A DNA stretch of 34,476 nt from Steroidobacter sp. (GTDB taxonomy: Bacteria; Pseudomonadota; Gammaproteobacteria; Steroidobacterales; Steroidobacteraceae). The notes under the pieces were generated by a model that ran no database searches, had not been told where the DNA came from, and saw nothing but the letters and a program-made list of their open reading frames with translations. A program made the translations under genes and the position numbers. Positions 25,497 through 34,007 of the stretch are shown piece after piece (within the stretch, counting starts at the first letter, position 1; every line of letters starts with the position of its first letter). Location: assembly GCF_016790065.1 (NCBI RefSeq), contig NZ_JAEUPY010000711.1, positions 1 through 34,476 of the forward strand. The letters run 5' to 3'.

Positions 25497-26022
25497 GAAA
25501 CCACACCGCCAACGCCAGAAACACGATGATCAGCAGGCGCACGATGACGGCCGGCGTCAGGCGCGCCTTCCGGCGCATCGCGCGACGCCGATAGGTGGCG
25601 ACCGGTTGATAGCGTTCGTTGCGTGCCCACGCCAGCGCTTGGTGGGCGCCGATGAAATGGCCGGGTTCGGTATCGAATAGCACGCCGTCGGTCATGGCCG
25701 TCAACGTTGCGGCTGCGGCGATGGCAGCGGTGCGGTCGGCCGGGCGGCCGCTGAAACGCAAGCTGGCGACGGCGTTGCGCTGACCGATGGCCTTGGCGCC
25801 TGACTCGCCGATTTCCCCGATTTCAAAGGCCGGTGCGCCGAACGCTTCCAGGTAGTACTCGAAACCGGTGCGCTCGTCCGGGCAGGGCAGGTAGCCGCTG
25901 TGGGAATGCGGCTCGAACTCGGTGCTCAATTGCACTTCGAAGCCGGCCTCGCGAATCAGGCGAGCCCAGTCGGCGGCGGCCGGCAGCCGCTCGCGATCCA
26001 GGAATACGTTGTAGCTGATCAC
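25486..26022 (-). CDS. Small protein with C-terminal membrane anchor, unknown function
   Basis: A 178-residue protein. About 150 residues of soluble mixed alpha/beta sequence are followed by a basic RRRAMRRKAR segment and one hydrophobic helix (about residues 157-176) at the very C-terminus, so it is probably tail-anchored in the inner membrane with the bulk in the cytoplasm. I do not recognise the family. The start is GTG 26022; there is no other in-frame start nearby and no ribosome site before it. This fits a leaderless message from the -10-like sequence at 26029-26034. The gene overlaps the diguanylate cyclase end by 11 bases and starts 18 bp from the oppositely directed kinase gene, hinting at shared control with acetate sensing. 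Confidence 0.75.
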   Translation of the reverse strand: MISYNVFLDRERLPAAADWARLIREAGFEVQLSTEFEPHSHSGYLPCPDERTGFEYYLEAFGAPAFEIGEIGESGAKAIGQRNAVASLRFSGRPADRTAAIAAAATLTAMTDGVLFDTEPGHFIGAHQALAWARNERYQPVATYRRRAMRRKARLTPAVIVRLLIIVFLALAVWFLRK

Positions 26023-26027
26023 TTGAG

Positions 26028-26034
26028 TATTATG
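26028..26034. promoter_or_regulatory. Symmetric -10 element, possible bidirectional promoter with leaderless starts
   Basis: Between start codons at 26022 (leftward GTG) and 26040 (rightward ATG) lies TATTATG. On the + strand TATTAT (26028-26033) fits the -10 consensus at five of six bases and ends 7 bases before the ATG. On the - strand CATAAT (26034-26029) also fits at five of six and ends 7 bases before the GTG. Neither gene has a ribosome site. The -35 regions are weak on both sides. The geometry is seen; promoter activity is inference. Confidence 0.45.
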
Positions 26035-26039
26035 CGGCC

Positions 26040-29000
26040 ATGATCTCGGGATGGGGCCTCCTGGTCGCTTCGCTGGCCTACGTCTGTGGCCTGTTCGTCA
26101 TTGCGTGGTGGGGCGACCGGCGCCGCTTGTACCCGGATCATGCCCGGCTGCGACCGCTGATCTACAGCCTGGCGCTGGCCGTGTACTGCTCCAGCTGGAC
26201 CTTCTACGGCGCGGTCGGCAGCGCGGTTCGTGACGGCCTGAGCTATTTGCCCATCTATCTCGGGCCGATGCTGCTGTTCCTGTTCCTGCTGCCGTTCTTC
26301 GAGCGCCTGGTGCGTCTGGCCAAGCAGCAGAACGCCACTTCCATTTCCGACTTGCTGGCAGCGCGCTTCGGCCGTTCGCCGCAGATCGCCGTGGCCGTTA
26401 CTTTGATCGCGCTGACGGCCGCGATTCCCTACATAGCGCTGCAGTTGAAGGCCATCTCGATGAGCATCGAGGTGCTGACGGCCGGGCAGCCGGCGGTCTC
26501 GGTGGCTTGGTATCGCGATAGCGCGTTGTTCATCGCTCTGATGCTGGCGCTGTTCTCGAGTCTGTTCGGTGCGCGCCAGGTCGATGCAACCGAACATCAT
26601 CCCGGCATGGTGCTCGCGGTGGCTGCGGAATCGGTGGTGAAGTTCGTGGCCTTGCTGTTCGTGTCCGTGTTCGCGCTGACCCAACTCAATGGCATCGAGC
26701 CGCTGCTCGAAACCGTACGGCGGATGCCGGCCGGCGTGGAGCATTCTATTTCCTTCGTCACCCAAGTGCTGTTGTCGATGACGGCCATATTCTGCTTGCC
26801 GCGCCAGTTCTTGATCGGCGTGGTGGAGTGCGCCGAAGTCGAAGACATCCGGCGCGCGCGCTGGTGGTTCTCGACGTATCTAGCGCTGATCTGCTTGGTG
26901 GTCGTGCCGATTGCCGCTGCGGCCATCGCAGCTGGCGCCGCGACTGGTTCGGTGTCGCCGGATTCATTCGTACTGTGGTTGCCGCTCAGCGCCGGTCACG
27001 ATTGGTTGGCGCTACTCGCCTATCTCGGTGGCTTCTCCGCCGCGACCGGCATGGTGATCGTGGCGACTGTCGCGCTGGCCACCATGGTGAGTAACGATTT
27101 GGTGTTGCCGGCGTTGTGGCGTTGGCGGCCACCAGCGCTCGGTGATCGTAGTCCTGCGGCCGGCGGCATTCTCTGGATTCGGCGCGGTGCCATCCTGGCG
27201 ATCTTGCTGGTCGCTTTCAGTTTCTTTCGAGCAGTACCGAATAGTTCCAGTCTCGCTTCCATCGGCTTGCTGGCATTCGCGGCCGTCGCGCAATTCGCGC
27301 CGGCCGTGGTCAGCGCGGTGTATTGGTCCGGTGCCAGCCGCGTCGGCGTGTTGGCGGGACTGTGCAGCGGTTTCCTGATTTGGATTTACACGCTGTTACT
27401 ACCGACGTTTGCCAGCGCCGACGGTGGGTCGCCGTCGTGGCTGGTGGAAGGTCCGTTCGACATCGGTCTGCTCGCGCCGTATTCGCTGCTCGGCTTCTCC
27501 GGTCCCGATCCGTTGACGCACGGTGTGTTCTGGTCGCTGCTGGTGAACATCGCGACGTTGGTTGGCATGTCGTTGTATTCGCCGCCGGCCATCGGCGAGC
27601 GCTTGCAGGTGGCGCCACGGATTGCTGGTACTGATGCACGTCGCGCCAAGTTGTTGCCGGGCTCCGCGACTGTTGCCGACCTGCAGTTGTTGGCCGATCG
27701 TTTGCTCGGCCCGGCGGCGGCACAGTCTTGGTTCAAGCAATACGTACAGGAACAAGGGCGCGACTACTTGCCGACGCAACGAGCCGACGTTGGTTTGTTA
27801 CAAGGGCTGGAGCGCGAACTGGCCGGCGCACTCGGCGCAGCGTCGGCGCGCATGGTGTTGACCAGTGCGTTGCGTGGCGCTGGCTTGCAGTTCAGCGAAG
27901 TGGTCACGCTGTTCGACGAAGCGTCGCAGAAGCTGCGCTTCAATCGCGAAATGCTCGAAGCCATGATGGAAAACATGCCGCAGGGAGTCAGCGTGGTCGA
28001 TGCCGACATGCGGCTGGTGGCCTGGAACCGTCGCTATGTGGAGCTGCTGGATTACCCGCCGGAGCTGATGCGCGCCGGGCAGCCCATCGCCGATTTGATG
28101 AGATACAACGCTGCTCGCGGTTGGTATGGACCAGGCGATGCCGAAGTGTATGTGGAGCGGCGGTTGGCTCACTTGCGGGCCGGTTCGCCGCACTTGTCGG
28201 AGCGTCGTCGTAGCGATGGACGCGTCATCGAAGTGCGTGGCCAGCCGTTGCCCGACGGTGGCTACGTCAGCACCTTCAACGATGTGACGACTTACAAGCA
28301 CGTCGAAGACGAGCTGCGCGAAATCAATGAAACGTTGGAGCTGCGCGTTGCCGAGCGAACTCAGCAGTTGGCTGATGCGACCGCCGTGGCGGAGAAGGCC
28401 AATTTGGGCAAGACGCGCTTCCTCGCCGCTGCTAGTCATGACCTGCTACAGCCGTTGAACGCCGCGCGCTTGTTCAACGCTGCACTTCGCGGTCAGGCCG
28501 GTCAGCTGCAGAATCCACAGGTCGAGCAGTTGGCGGATCGGGTCGAGAACTCGTTGCACGCCGCCGAAGAGTTGCTCGACGGCTTGCTCGATATCTCACG
28601 ACTCGACTCCGGCGCGATTCAACCCGAGCCCACCAATTTCTCCGCCGGTGTATTGCTCGACTCGCTGAAAGAACAATTCGCTCCCGTGGCCGCGCAACGC
28701 AACTTGGAGTTGCGAGTGCATGCGACGCGTGCGCAAGTGTTCACTGATCAGCGAATGCTGCGACGAGTGCTACAAAACCTGATCGGCAACGCGTTGCGTT
28801 ACACGCGCAGTGGGCGAGTGGTGGTTGGCGTGCGTCGCCGGGCTGGCGAGCAGATCGAGTTCCAAGTGTTGGATACCGGGCCAGGCATCGCGGCGGAAAG
28901 TCAGGCGGTGATTTTCGAAGAGTTTCGTCGTCTCGAGCAGCAGTCGCCGTGGGGTGAGCGCGGGCTCGGTTTGGGATTGTCGATTTGCGACCGCATCGTT

Positions 29001-29528
29001 CACATCTTGCAGACGCGGCTTACGTTGCGATCCGTGCCCGGCAAGGGCAGCGCGTTCAGTGTGCGTGTTGCTCGTGGCAGCGGTGTGGCGAGTCCGCAAG
29101 TCGCAACGCCGGCACCGGCGAGCAACCTTGCCGGCTTGCGCGGGCTGCGTGTGCTGTGTGTGGAGGACGATCCAAACATTCTCGATGCCATGCGTGAGTT
29201 GCTGACGCGTTGGGGCATCGAAGTGGTGTGTGTCGCGTCGGCGGCGAGTGCGCGTGAAGTGTTGCAACAGCAGTCCATCGATCTGGTGCTGGCTGACTAT
29301 CATCTGGACGGCGAGCCCAGAGGGCTGGAGTTGCTCGACGAACTCGTGCCGCGCGATTCAGCTCGATTGCGTGCCGGTGCGTTGGTGACTGCCGATGGCA
29401 GCGCTGAGTTGGCGCAGCGAGCCAATGAATTGGGCTTCGAGGTTTTGCGCAAACCCTTGCGGCCAGCAGCTCTGCGAGCATTGCTCGTGGCACTGGCGCG
29501 GCCCAAGCCCGAAGAACGAGCGAGCTAG
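26040..29528 (+). CDS. crbS: Transporter-fused hybrid sensor histidine kinase (CrbS/MxtR type)
   Basis: A 1162-residue inner-membrane hybrid kinase. Residues 1 to about 520 form a sodium/solute-symporter-like (SLC5) domain of about 13 helices. A PAS domain follows near 640-760 (MENMPQGVSVVDADMRLVAW), then a short coiled coil and the dimerisation domain with phospho-accepting H800 in AASHDLLQPLNAARL. The ATPase domain has N-box LQNLIGNALRYT, G1 DTGPGIA and G2 GLGLGLSI. A C-terminal receiver domain (from about 1038) carries D1086 in LADYHLDG. This layout and length match CrbS of Vibrio and MxtR of Pseudomonas, which switch on acetyl-CoA synthetase. The adjoining LuxR-type regulator and acs genes support the match; CbrA, which pairs with an NtrC-type partner, is less likely. 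No ribosome site precedes the ATG. Its stop overlaps the convergent regulator's stop by four bases. Confidence 0.93.
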   Translation: MISGWGLLVASLAYVCGLFVIAWWGDRRRLYPDHARLRPLIYSLALAVYCSSWTFYGAVGSAVRDGLSYLPIYLGPMLLFLFLLPFFERLVRLAKQQNATSISDLLAARFGRSPQIAVAVTLIALTAAIPYIALQLKAISMSIEVLTAGQPAVSVAWYRDSALFIALMLALFSSLFGARQVDATEHHPGMVLAVAAESVVKFVALLFVSVFALTQLNGIEPLLETVRRMPAGVEHSISFVTQVLLSMTAIFCLPRQFLIGVVECAEVEDIRRARWWFSTYLALICLVVVPIAAAAIAAGAATGSVSPDSFVLWLPLSAGHDWLALLAYLGGFSAATGMVIVATVALATMVSNDLVLPALWRWRPPALGDRSPAAGGILWIRRGAILAILLVAFSFFRAVPNSSSLASIGLLAFAAVAQFAPAVVSAVYWSGASRVGVLAGLCSGFLIWIYTLLLPTFASADGGSPSWLVEGPFDIGLLAPYSLLGFSGPDPLTHGVFWSLLVNIATLVGMSLYSPPAIGERLQVAPRIAGTDARRAKLLPGSATVADLQLLADRLLGPAAAQSWFKQYVQEQGRDYLPTQRADVGLLQGLERELAGALGAASARMVLTSALRGAGLQFSEVVTLFDEASQKLRFNREMLEAMMENMPQGVSVVDADMRLVAWNRRYVELLDYPPELMRAGQPIADLMRYNAARGWYGPGDAEVYVERRLAHLRAGSPHLSERRRSDGRVIEVRGQPLPDGGYVSTFNDVTTYKHVEDELREINETLELRVAERTQQLADATAVAEKANLGKTRFLAAASHDLLQPLNAARLFNAALRGQAGQLQNPQVEQLADRVENSLHAAEELLDGLLDISRLDSGAIQPEPTNFSAGVLLDSLKEQFAPVAAQRNLELRVHATRAQVFTDQRMLRRVLQNLIGNALRYTRSGRVVVGVRRRAGEQIEFQVLDTGPGIAAESQAVIFEEFRRLEQQSPWGERGLGLGLSICDRIVHILQTRLTLRSVPGKGSAFSVRVARGSGVASPQVATPAPASNLAGLRGLRVLCVEDDPNILDAMRELLTRWGIEVVCVASAASAREVLQQQSIDLVLADYHLDGEPRGLELLDELVPRDSARLRAGALVTADGSAELAQRANELGFEVLRKPLRPAALRALLVALARPKPEERAS

Positions 29529-30193
29529 TCGAAGCTATCCGGCGGGCCTTGATCCAGCGACAAGCGCTGCGCGAGCAACACTGCTTGCGTGCGATTGGTG
29601 ACACCCAGCTTCTGCATCACTGCGGTGACGTGTGCTTTGACGGTCGCTTCCGACACGTTCAGCTCGGCAGCGATCTGCTTGTTCAACAGACCTGCTGACA
29701 ACATGGCCAGCACGCGAAATTGCTGAGGCGTCAACGTGGCCAGTCGCGTGGTCGCATCCATTTCTTGTTGATCCAGCGGCGACGGATCGGCGCCATGGGT
29801 CGCTGACGCTGGCAGCCACGTGTCGCCAGCGAGCACGGCCCGCAGCGCTGCGACGATCAGGTCGATGGACGAGGACTTGGGGATGAAGGCGGCGGCGCCA
29901 TGGCCCAGTGCCCGTTGCATGATGCGCCGGTCTTCCCGAGCTGAAATCACCACGATGGGCACCGTAGGAAAATTCGCTCGGGCCTGCACCAGCGCGTTGA
30001 AGCCTTGCGCGCCCGGCATGTTCAGATCCAGCAGCAACAGCTCCGGATCGGGATGGGCATCGAGCGCGGCGAACAGCGAATGCACCGTGTCCGCCTCGAC
30101 CATCGGAGCGCCGGGCACGGCCTGAGCCACCGCGAGCTTCAGAGCGTCACGAAACAGGGGGTGGTCATCGGCGATCAAGACGGCGCGCTTCAT
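29525..30193 (-). CDS. crbR: LuxR/NarL-type response regulator (CrbR/ErdR type)
   Basis: A 222-residue two-component regulator. The receiver domain (1-120) has the acidic pocket ADDHP at 9-12, the phospho-accepting D56 in LLLLDLNMPG, and a lysine in FIPKSSS. The C-terminal helix-turn-helix (about 150-215) is of the LuxR/NarL type, with LTPQQFRVLAMLSAGLLNKQIA and SEATVKAHVTAVMQKL. In Vibrio and Pseudomonas the orthologous CrbR/ErdR is phosphorylated by a CrbS-type kinase and activates acs. Here the gene lies 42 bases behind acs on the same strand, so it probably shares the acs message. That would create positive feedback if it activates the acs promoter. The start ATG 30193 lacks a clear ribosome site. 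It converges on crbS with a four-base overlap. Confidence 0.93.
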   Translation of the reverse strand: MKRAVLIADDHPLFRDALKLAVAQAVPGAPMVEADTVHSLFAALDAHPDPELLLLDLNMPGAQGFNALVQARANFPTVPIVVISAREDRRIMQRALGHGAAAFIPKSSSIDLIVAALRAVLAGDTWLPASATHGADPSPLDQQEMDATTRLATLTPQQFRVLAMLSAGLLNKQIAAELNVSEATVKAHVTAVMQKLGVTNRTQAVLLAQRLSLDQGPPDSFD

Positions 30194-30235
30194 TGCGCGC
30201 GCAATACACCATGTCTAGGTCGTTGCCGGCAACTG

Positions 30236-32089
30236 CTAGCGATTCATGCGCTGTTCGATCAGGTCGCGCACCACGCCTGGATCGGCCAGGGTCGAGGTAT
30301 CGCCGAGCTGTTGATGCTCGTTGGCGGCGATTTTGCGCAGGATGCGGCGCATGATCTTGCCCGACCGAGTCTTGGGCAGGCCGGGTGCCCATTGGATGAA
30401 GTCCGGTGAGGCGATGGGCCCGATTTCCCGCCGCACGCATTGGCGAAGCTGATCGCGCAACGCCTCGCTCGGCGCGCTCTCGGCTTTCAAAGTCACGTAG
30501 GCGTAAATGCCTTGGCCTTTGATCTCGTGTGGGCAACCGACCACGGCGGCTTCGGCGACGTCGGCATGTGCGACCAGCGCGCTCTCGACTTCAGCGCTGC
30601 CGATGCGATGCCCCGACACGTTCAACACGTCATCGACGCGGCCAGTGATCCAGTAGTAACCATCCTCGTCGCGACGTGCGCCGTCACCGGTGCAGTAAGT
30701 GCCGGGGAAGGTCGAGAAGTAGGTTTGAAAAAAGCGTTCGTGATCGCCGTACACGGTGCGCATCTGGCCGGGCCAGCTGTCGAGCAGCACCAGGTTGCCT
30801 TCGGCTTCGCCGTGCAAGGGCTGACCTTCGTTATCGAGCAACGCAGCCTGGATGCCGGGCAAAGGCAAAGTTGCGGAGCCCGGCTTGAGATCGACCTCAT
30901 GCGGAATGGGCGCGATCAACGCGGCACCGGTTTCTGTCTGCCACCAAGTGTCCACGATGGGGCAACGACCGTCGCCGACCACACGGTGATACCACTGCCA
31001 CGCTTCGGGATTGATGGGTTCGCCCACCGTGCCAAGCAATCGCAGACTGGCGCGACTGGTTCGACGCACCGGTTCATCGCCTTCACGCATGGACGCGCGA
31101 ATTGCCGTCGGTGCCGTGTAGAAAATGGTGACGCCGTGACGATCGATGATTTCCCACGGCCGCGACGCGTTCGGATAGTTCGGCACGCCTTCGAACATCA
31201 ACACCGACGCCGCGTTCGACAGCGGGCCGTACACCACATAGGAATGACCCGTCACCCAGCCGACATCGGCGGTACACCAGAACAAATCGTTGCTCTTGCA
31301 TTGGAACAGCGTGTCGAAGGTGTGGGACGCGTAGGCGAGATAACCGCCGGTGGTGTGGAGCACGCCTTTGGGCTGACCGGTGGAGCCGGAGGTGTACAGA
31401 ATGAACAGCGGATCTTCCGCGTTCATGACTTCAGGTTGGCACTCGCCGGCATGGCCCGCCGAGGCTTCGTGATACCAAAGATCGCGACCGGCACGCATGT
31501 CGATGGCTGCACCGGTGTTACGAATGACCAGCACGTGCTGCACGCAATCCAGGCCCGCATTGGCGAGTGCAGTGTCGACGTTATTCTTGAGCGGCACGCG
31601 CTTGCCACCGCGCCGGCCTTCGTCGGCGGTGATGACCAACTTCGAGCCGCAGTCGCGAATGCGCTGGACCAGCGATTCCGGCGAAAAGCCGCCGAACACC
31701 ACCGAGTGAATGGCGCCGATGCGGGCGCAAGCCAGCATGGCCACGGCGGCATCGGGAATCATGGGCAGATAAATGGTGACCCGGTCGCCTTTGACGACGC
31801 CCAGCGAGCGCAGCGTATTGCCGAACTGGCAGACGCGCTGGTACAGCTGGCGGTAGGTGATCTTCTCAATCTGGCCCGGATCGTCGCCTTCGAACACGAT
31901 GGCGGTGCGCTCGGCGTGTTCCGGCAGGTGCCGGTCCAGGCAATTGACCGAGGCGTTCAGTTCGCCGTCGAAATACCAGCGGATACGGAAGTCTTCGCGC
32001 TGGAAGCTCACGTCTTTGACCTGCGTGAACGGCCTGGTCCAATGCAGGCGCCGGCCGACCCGCTCCCACAGCTGCAGTTCCGCGGTCAT
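30236..32089 (-). CDS. acs: Acetyl-CoA synthetase (acetate-CoA ligase)
   Basis: A 617-residue AMP-forming acyl-CoA synthetase that activates acetate to acetyl-CoA. The nucleotide loop is [19 protein letters not shown], the adenylate motif [15 protein letters not shown] includes the tryptophan typical of acetate-size pockets, and the C-terminal [16 protein letters not shown] carries K578, the lysine usually controlled by acetylation. It is some 30 residues shorter at the N-terminus than E. coli Acs. I choose ATG 32089 because GGGGGAG lies just upstream; in-frame ATGs at 32107, 32110 and 32131 are alternatives. It is the first gene of a likely acs-crbR operon and diverges from the MHS transporter gene across about 160 bases containing a clear inverted-repeat operator candidate. 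A propionyl-CoA synthetase is less likely given the neighbours. Confidence 0.95.
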   Translation of the reverse strand: MTAELQLWERVGRRLHWTRPFTQVKDVSFQREDFRIRWYFDGELNASVNCLDRHLPEHAERTAIVFEGDDPGQIEKITYRQLYQRVCQFGNTLRSLGVVKGDRVTIYLPMIPDAAVAMLACARIGAIHSVVFGGFSPESLVQRIRDCGSKLVITADEGRRGGKRVPLKNNVDTALANAGLDCVQHVLVIRNTGAAIDMRAGRDLWYHEASAGHAGECQPEVMNAEDPLFILYTSGSTGQPKGVLHTTGGYLAYASHTFDTLFQCKSNDLFWCTADVGWVTGHSYVVYGPLSNAASVLMFEGVPNYPNASRPWEIIDRHGVTIFYTAPTAIRASMREGDEPVRRTSRASLRLLGTVGEPINPEAWQWYHRVVGDGRCPIVDTWWQTETGAALIAPIPHEVDLKPGSATLPLPGIQAALLDNEGQPLHGEAEGNLVLLDSWPGQMRTVYGDHERFFQTYFSTFPGTYCTGDGARRDEDGYYWITGRVDDVLNVSGHRIGSAEVESALVAHADVAEAAVVGCPHEIKGQGIYAYVTLKAESAPSEALRDQLRQCVRREIGPIASPDFIQWAPGLPKTRSGKIMRRILRKIAANEHQQLGDTSTLADPGVVRDLIEQRMNR

Positions 32090-32153
32090 GTCTCCCCCAA
32101 TCGTCATCATGAGTAGCTTTGGGCCAAGCATCCCCGAAGCGCCGGCCGGGCTA

Positions 32154-32197
32154 TATTCGACTTTGGTCGAATAGCGCCTCGCCGGACTTCGACCAAA
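32154..32197. promoter_or_regulatory. Inverted-repeat operator candidate between acs and the transporter gene
   Basis: TATTCGAC (32154-32161) and GTCGAATA (32166-32173) form a perfect 8-bp palindrome around TTTG. The right part, TTTGGTCGAA (32162-32171), recurs in inverted form as TTCGACCAAA at 32188-32197, centre-to-centre 26 bp. These sites lie between the divergent acs and MHS transporter starts and just upstream of a -10-like AATAAT (32216-32221) for the transporter. A dimeric regulator such as the nearby CrbR-like protein is the obvious candidate, but binding is not shown. Confidence 0.55.
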
Positions 32198-32215
32198 CTG
32201 CCCAGGCGCGACTCA

Positions 32216-32221
32216 AATAAT
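32216..32221 (+). promoter_or_regulatory. Possible -10 element of the MHS transporter gene
   Basis: AATAAT matches the -10 consensus at five of six positions and would start transcription near 32228, leaving a leader of about 20 bases. The expected -35 place (about 32193-32198) has no match but overlaps the TTCGACCAAA repeat, the arrangement of an activator-dependent promoter. Confidence 0.35.
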
Positions 32222-32248
32222 GGTCTGACAAGGATTTTTCGGGGGACT

Positions 32249-33922
32249 ATGGCTACCAGTTCACAGGCGTTGCCGGGTGCCAAAGCCAGCGGCATCGACG
32301 GCTCGCACAAGCGGGTGATTTTCGCGTCCTCGCTCGGCACCGTGTTCGAGTGGTACGACTTCTATTTGTATGGCTCGTTGTCGGCCATCATTTCCAAACA
32401 GTTCTTTTCCGGCGTCAATGAGACCACCGGTTTCATTTTCGCGCTGCTGGCGTTTGCCGCGGGCTTCTTCGTGCGGCCGTTCGGCGCGCTGGTGTTCGGC
32501 CGACTCGGCGACTTGATCGGTCGCAAGCACACCTTCCTGATCACCATCGTCATCATGGGCGCGTCGACGGCCATCGTCGGCATGTTGCCCAGTTACGCGG
32601 CCATCGGCGTCGCGGCGCCGATCATTCTGATCCTGCTGCGCTTGTTACAAGGCCTGGCGCTCGGCGGTGAATACGGCGGTGCTGCCACTTATGTGGCTGA
32701 GCATGCGCCTGACGGCAAGCGCGGCTTGTACACCAGCTGGATTCAAACCACGGCCACCATGGGTTTGTTTCTTTCGCTGCTGGTGATCCTGATCTGTCGC
32801 GTCACGCTCGGCGATCAGTTCGAGGTGTGGGGTTGGCGTATTCCGTTCCTGATCTCCATCGTGTTGCTCGGGATCTCGGTGTACATCCGCTTGCAGTTGC
32901 AGGAGTCGCCGGCGTTCCTGGAAATCAAAAAGGAAGGCAAGCTGTCGACCGCGCCGCTCACCGAAGCGTTCGGTAATTGGAAGAATCTGAAGATCGTGTT
33001 GTTGGCGTTGTTCGGCGCCACCGCCGGTCAGGCCGTGGTGTGGTACGGCGGCCAGTTCTATGCGCTGTTCTTCCTGGAAAAGATTCTGCAGGTCGATGCC
33101 AAGGCGGCCAATCTGATGATTGCCGCTGCGTTGCTGATCGGCACGCCGTTCTTCGTGATTTTCGGCGCGTTGTCGGATCGCATCGGTCGCAAGAGCATCG
33201 TGATGGCTGGCTGCATTCTCGCGGCGCTCACTTATTTCCCGGTGTTCAAAGGCCTCACGCATTTCGCCAACCCCGCGTTGGAGCGGGCCGTCGCGAGCGC
33301 ACCAGTGGCCGTGGTCGCCGATCCAGCCGACTGCTCGTTCCAGTTCGATCCGGTGGGCAAGAAGGCATTCACCCAGTCTTGCGACGTGGTGAAGTCGGCC
33401 TTGGCCAAGACCGGTGTGCCGTATACGAATGAAGCGGCGCCGGCCGGCTCAGTGGCGCGCGTGCGCATCGGCAATGGCGACAGCGCGGTGCTGCTCGATT
33501 CCTTCCCCGGCAACACGTTGGACAAAGCTGAATTCAAGACCAGCAACGACGCGTTCACTGCGCAGCTCAAGGGCGCGTTGGCCACTGCGGGCTATCCGGC
33601 CAAGGCCAACCTGGACGAAGTGAATTACCCCATGGTGATCGCGCTGTGCACTTACCTGGTCATCCTGGTGACCATGGTGTACGGGCCGATTGCCGCGTGG
33701 CTGGTGGAGTTGTTCCCGACCCGCATCCGCTACACCTCCATGTCGCTGCCGTATCACATCGGCAATGGCTGGTTCGGCGGCTTCCTGCCGGTGACCTCGT
33801 TCGCCATCGTGGCGGCCACCGGCAACATCTATAACGGCCTGTGGTACCCGATCGTGGTGGCGGTCATGACGGCCGTGATCGGCACGCTGTTCCTGCGGGA
33901 AACCAAGGACCAGGGCCTGTAA
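32249..33922 (+). CDS. MHS-family (ShiA/ProP-like) MFS transporter with periplasmic insertion
   Basis: A 557-residue major facilitator of the metabolite:H+ symporter family. FASSLGTVFEWYDFYLYG opens helix 1, GRLGDLIGRKHT (84-95) is motif A, and RLLQGLALGGEYGGA is the helix-4 signature. The second motif A, GALSDRIGRKS, lies at 306-316. Between helices 9 and 10, about residues 335-458 form a hydrophilic domain on the periplasmic side with two cysteines (C362, C378); most relatives have only a short loop there. The gene diverges from acs and probably imports a small carboxylate such as acetate or a related acid, which is inference from context. The ATG has GGGGGA close upstream, much like the acs leader. 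A 10-bp hairpin follows the stop. Confidence 0.92.
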   Translation: MATSSQALPGAKASGIDGSHKRVIFASSLGTVFEWYDFYLYGSLSAIISKQFFSGVNETTGFIFALLAFAAGFFVRPFGALVFGRLGDLIGRKHTFLITIVIMGASTAIVGMLPSYAAIGVAAPIILILLRLLQGLALGGEYGGAATYVAEHAPDGKRGLYTSWIQTTATMGLFLSLLVILICRVTLGDQFEVWGWRIPFLISIVLLGISVYIRLQLQESPAFLEIKKEGKLSTAPLTEAFGNWKNLKIVLLALFGATAGQAVVWYGGQFYALFFLEKILQVDAKAANLMIAAALLIGTPFFVIFGALSDRIGRKSIVMAGCILAALTYFPVFKGLTHFANPALERAVASAPVAVVADPADCSFQFDPVGKKAFTQSCDVVKSALAKTGVPYTNEAAPAGSVARVRIGNGDSAVLLDSFPGNTLDKAEFKTSNDAFTAQLKGALATAGYPAKANLDEVNYPMVIALCTYLVILVTMVYGPIAAWLVELFPTRIRYTSMSLPYHIGNGWFGGFLPVTSFAIVAATGNIYNGLWYPIVVAVMTAVIGTLFLRETKDQGL

Positions 33923-33940
33923 AGTCCCGGGCTGTCGTCA

Positions 33941-33964
33941 AGGATGCGCCGAGGGGCGCATCCT
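33941..33964 (+). terminator. Hairpin after the MHS transporter gene
   Basis: AGGATGCGCC and its exact complement flank GAGG, beginning 18 bases after the transporter stop. No T run follows, so it resembles the other strong-stem, T-poor hairpins in this window. Confidence 0.65.
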
Positions 33965-34007
33965 GCGACAATGGTGCTCTTACCCCCCGATTCAGCTGGG
34001 AGACAAA

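Noticed and set aside
30440..32116. A 558-codon open frame on the + strand opposite acs
   Set aside because: It is antisense to a clear acetyl-CoA synthetase, has low-complexity His/Arg-rich content typical of shadow frames in GC-rich DNA, and shows no domain or ribosome site.
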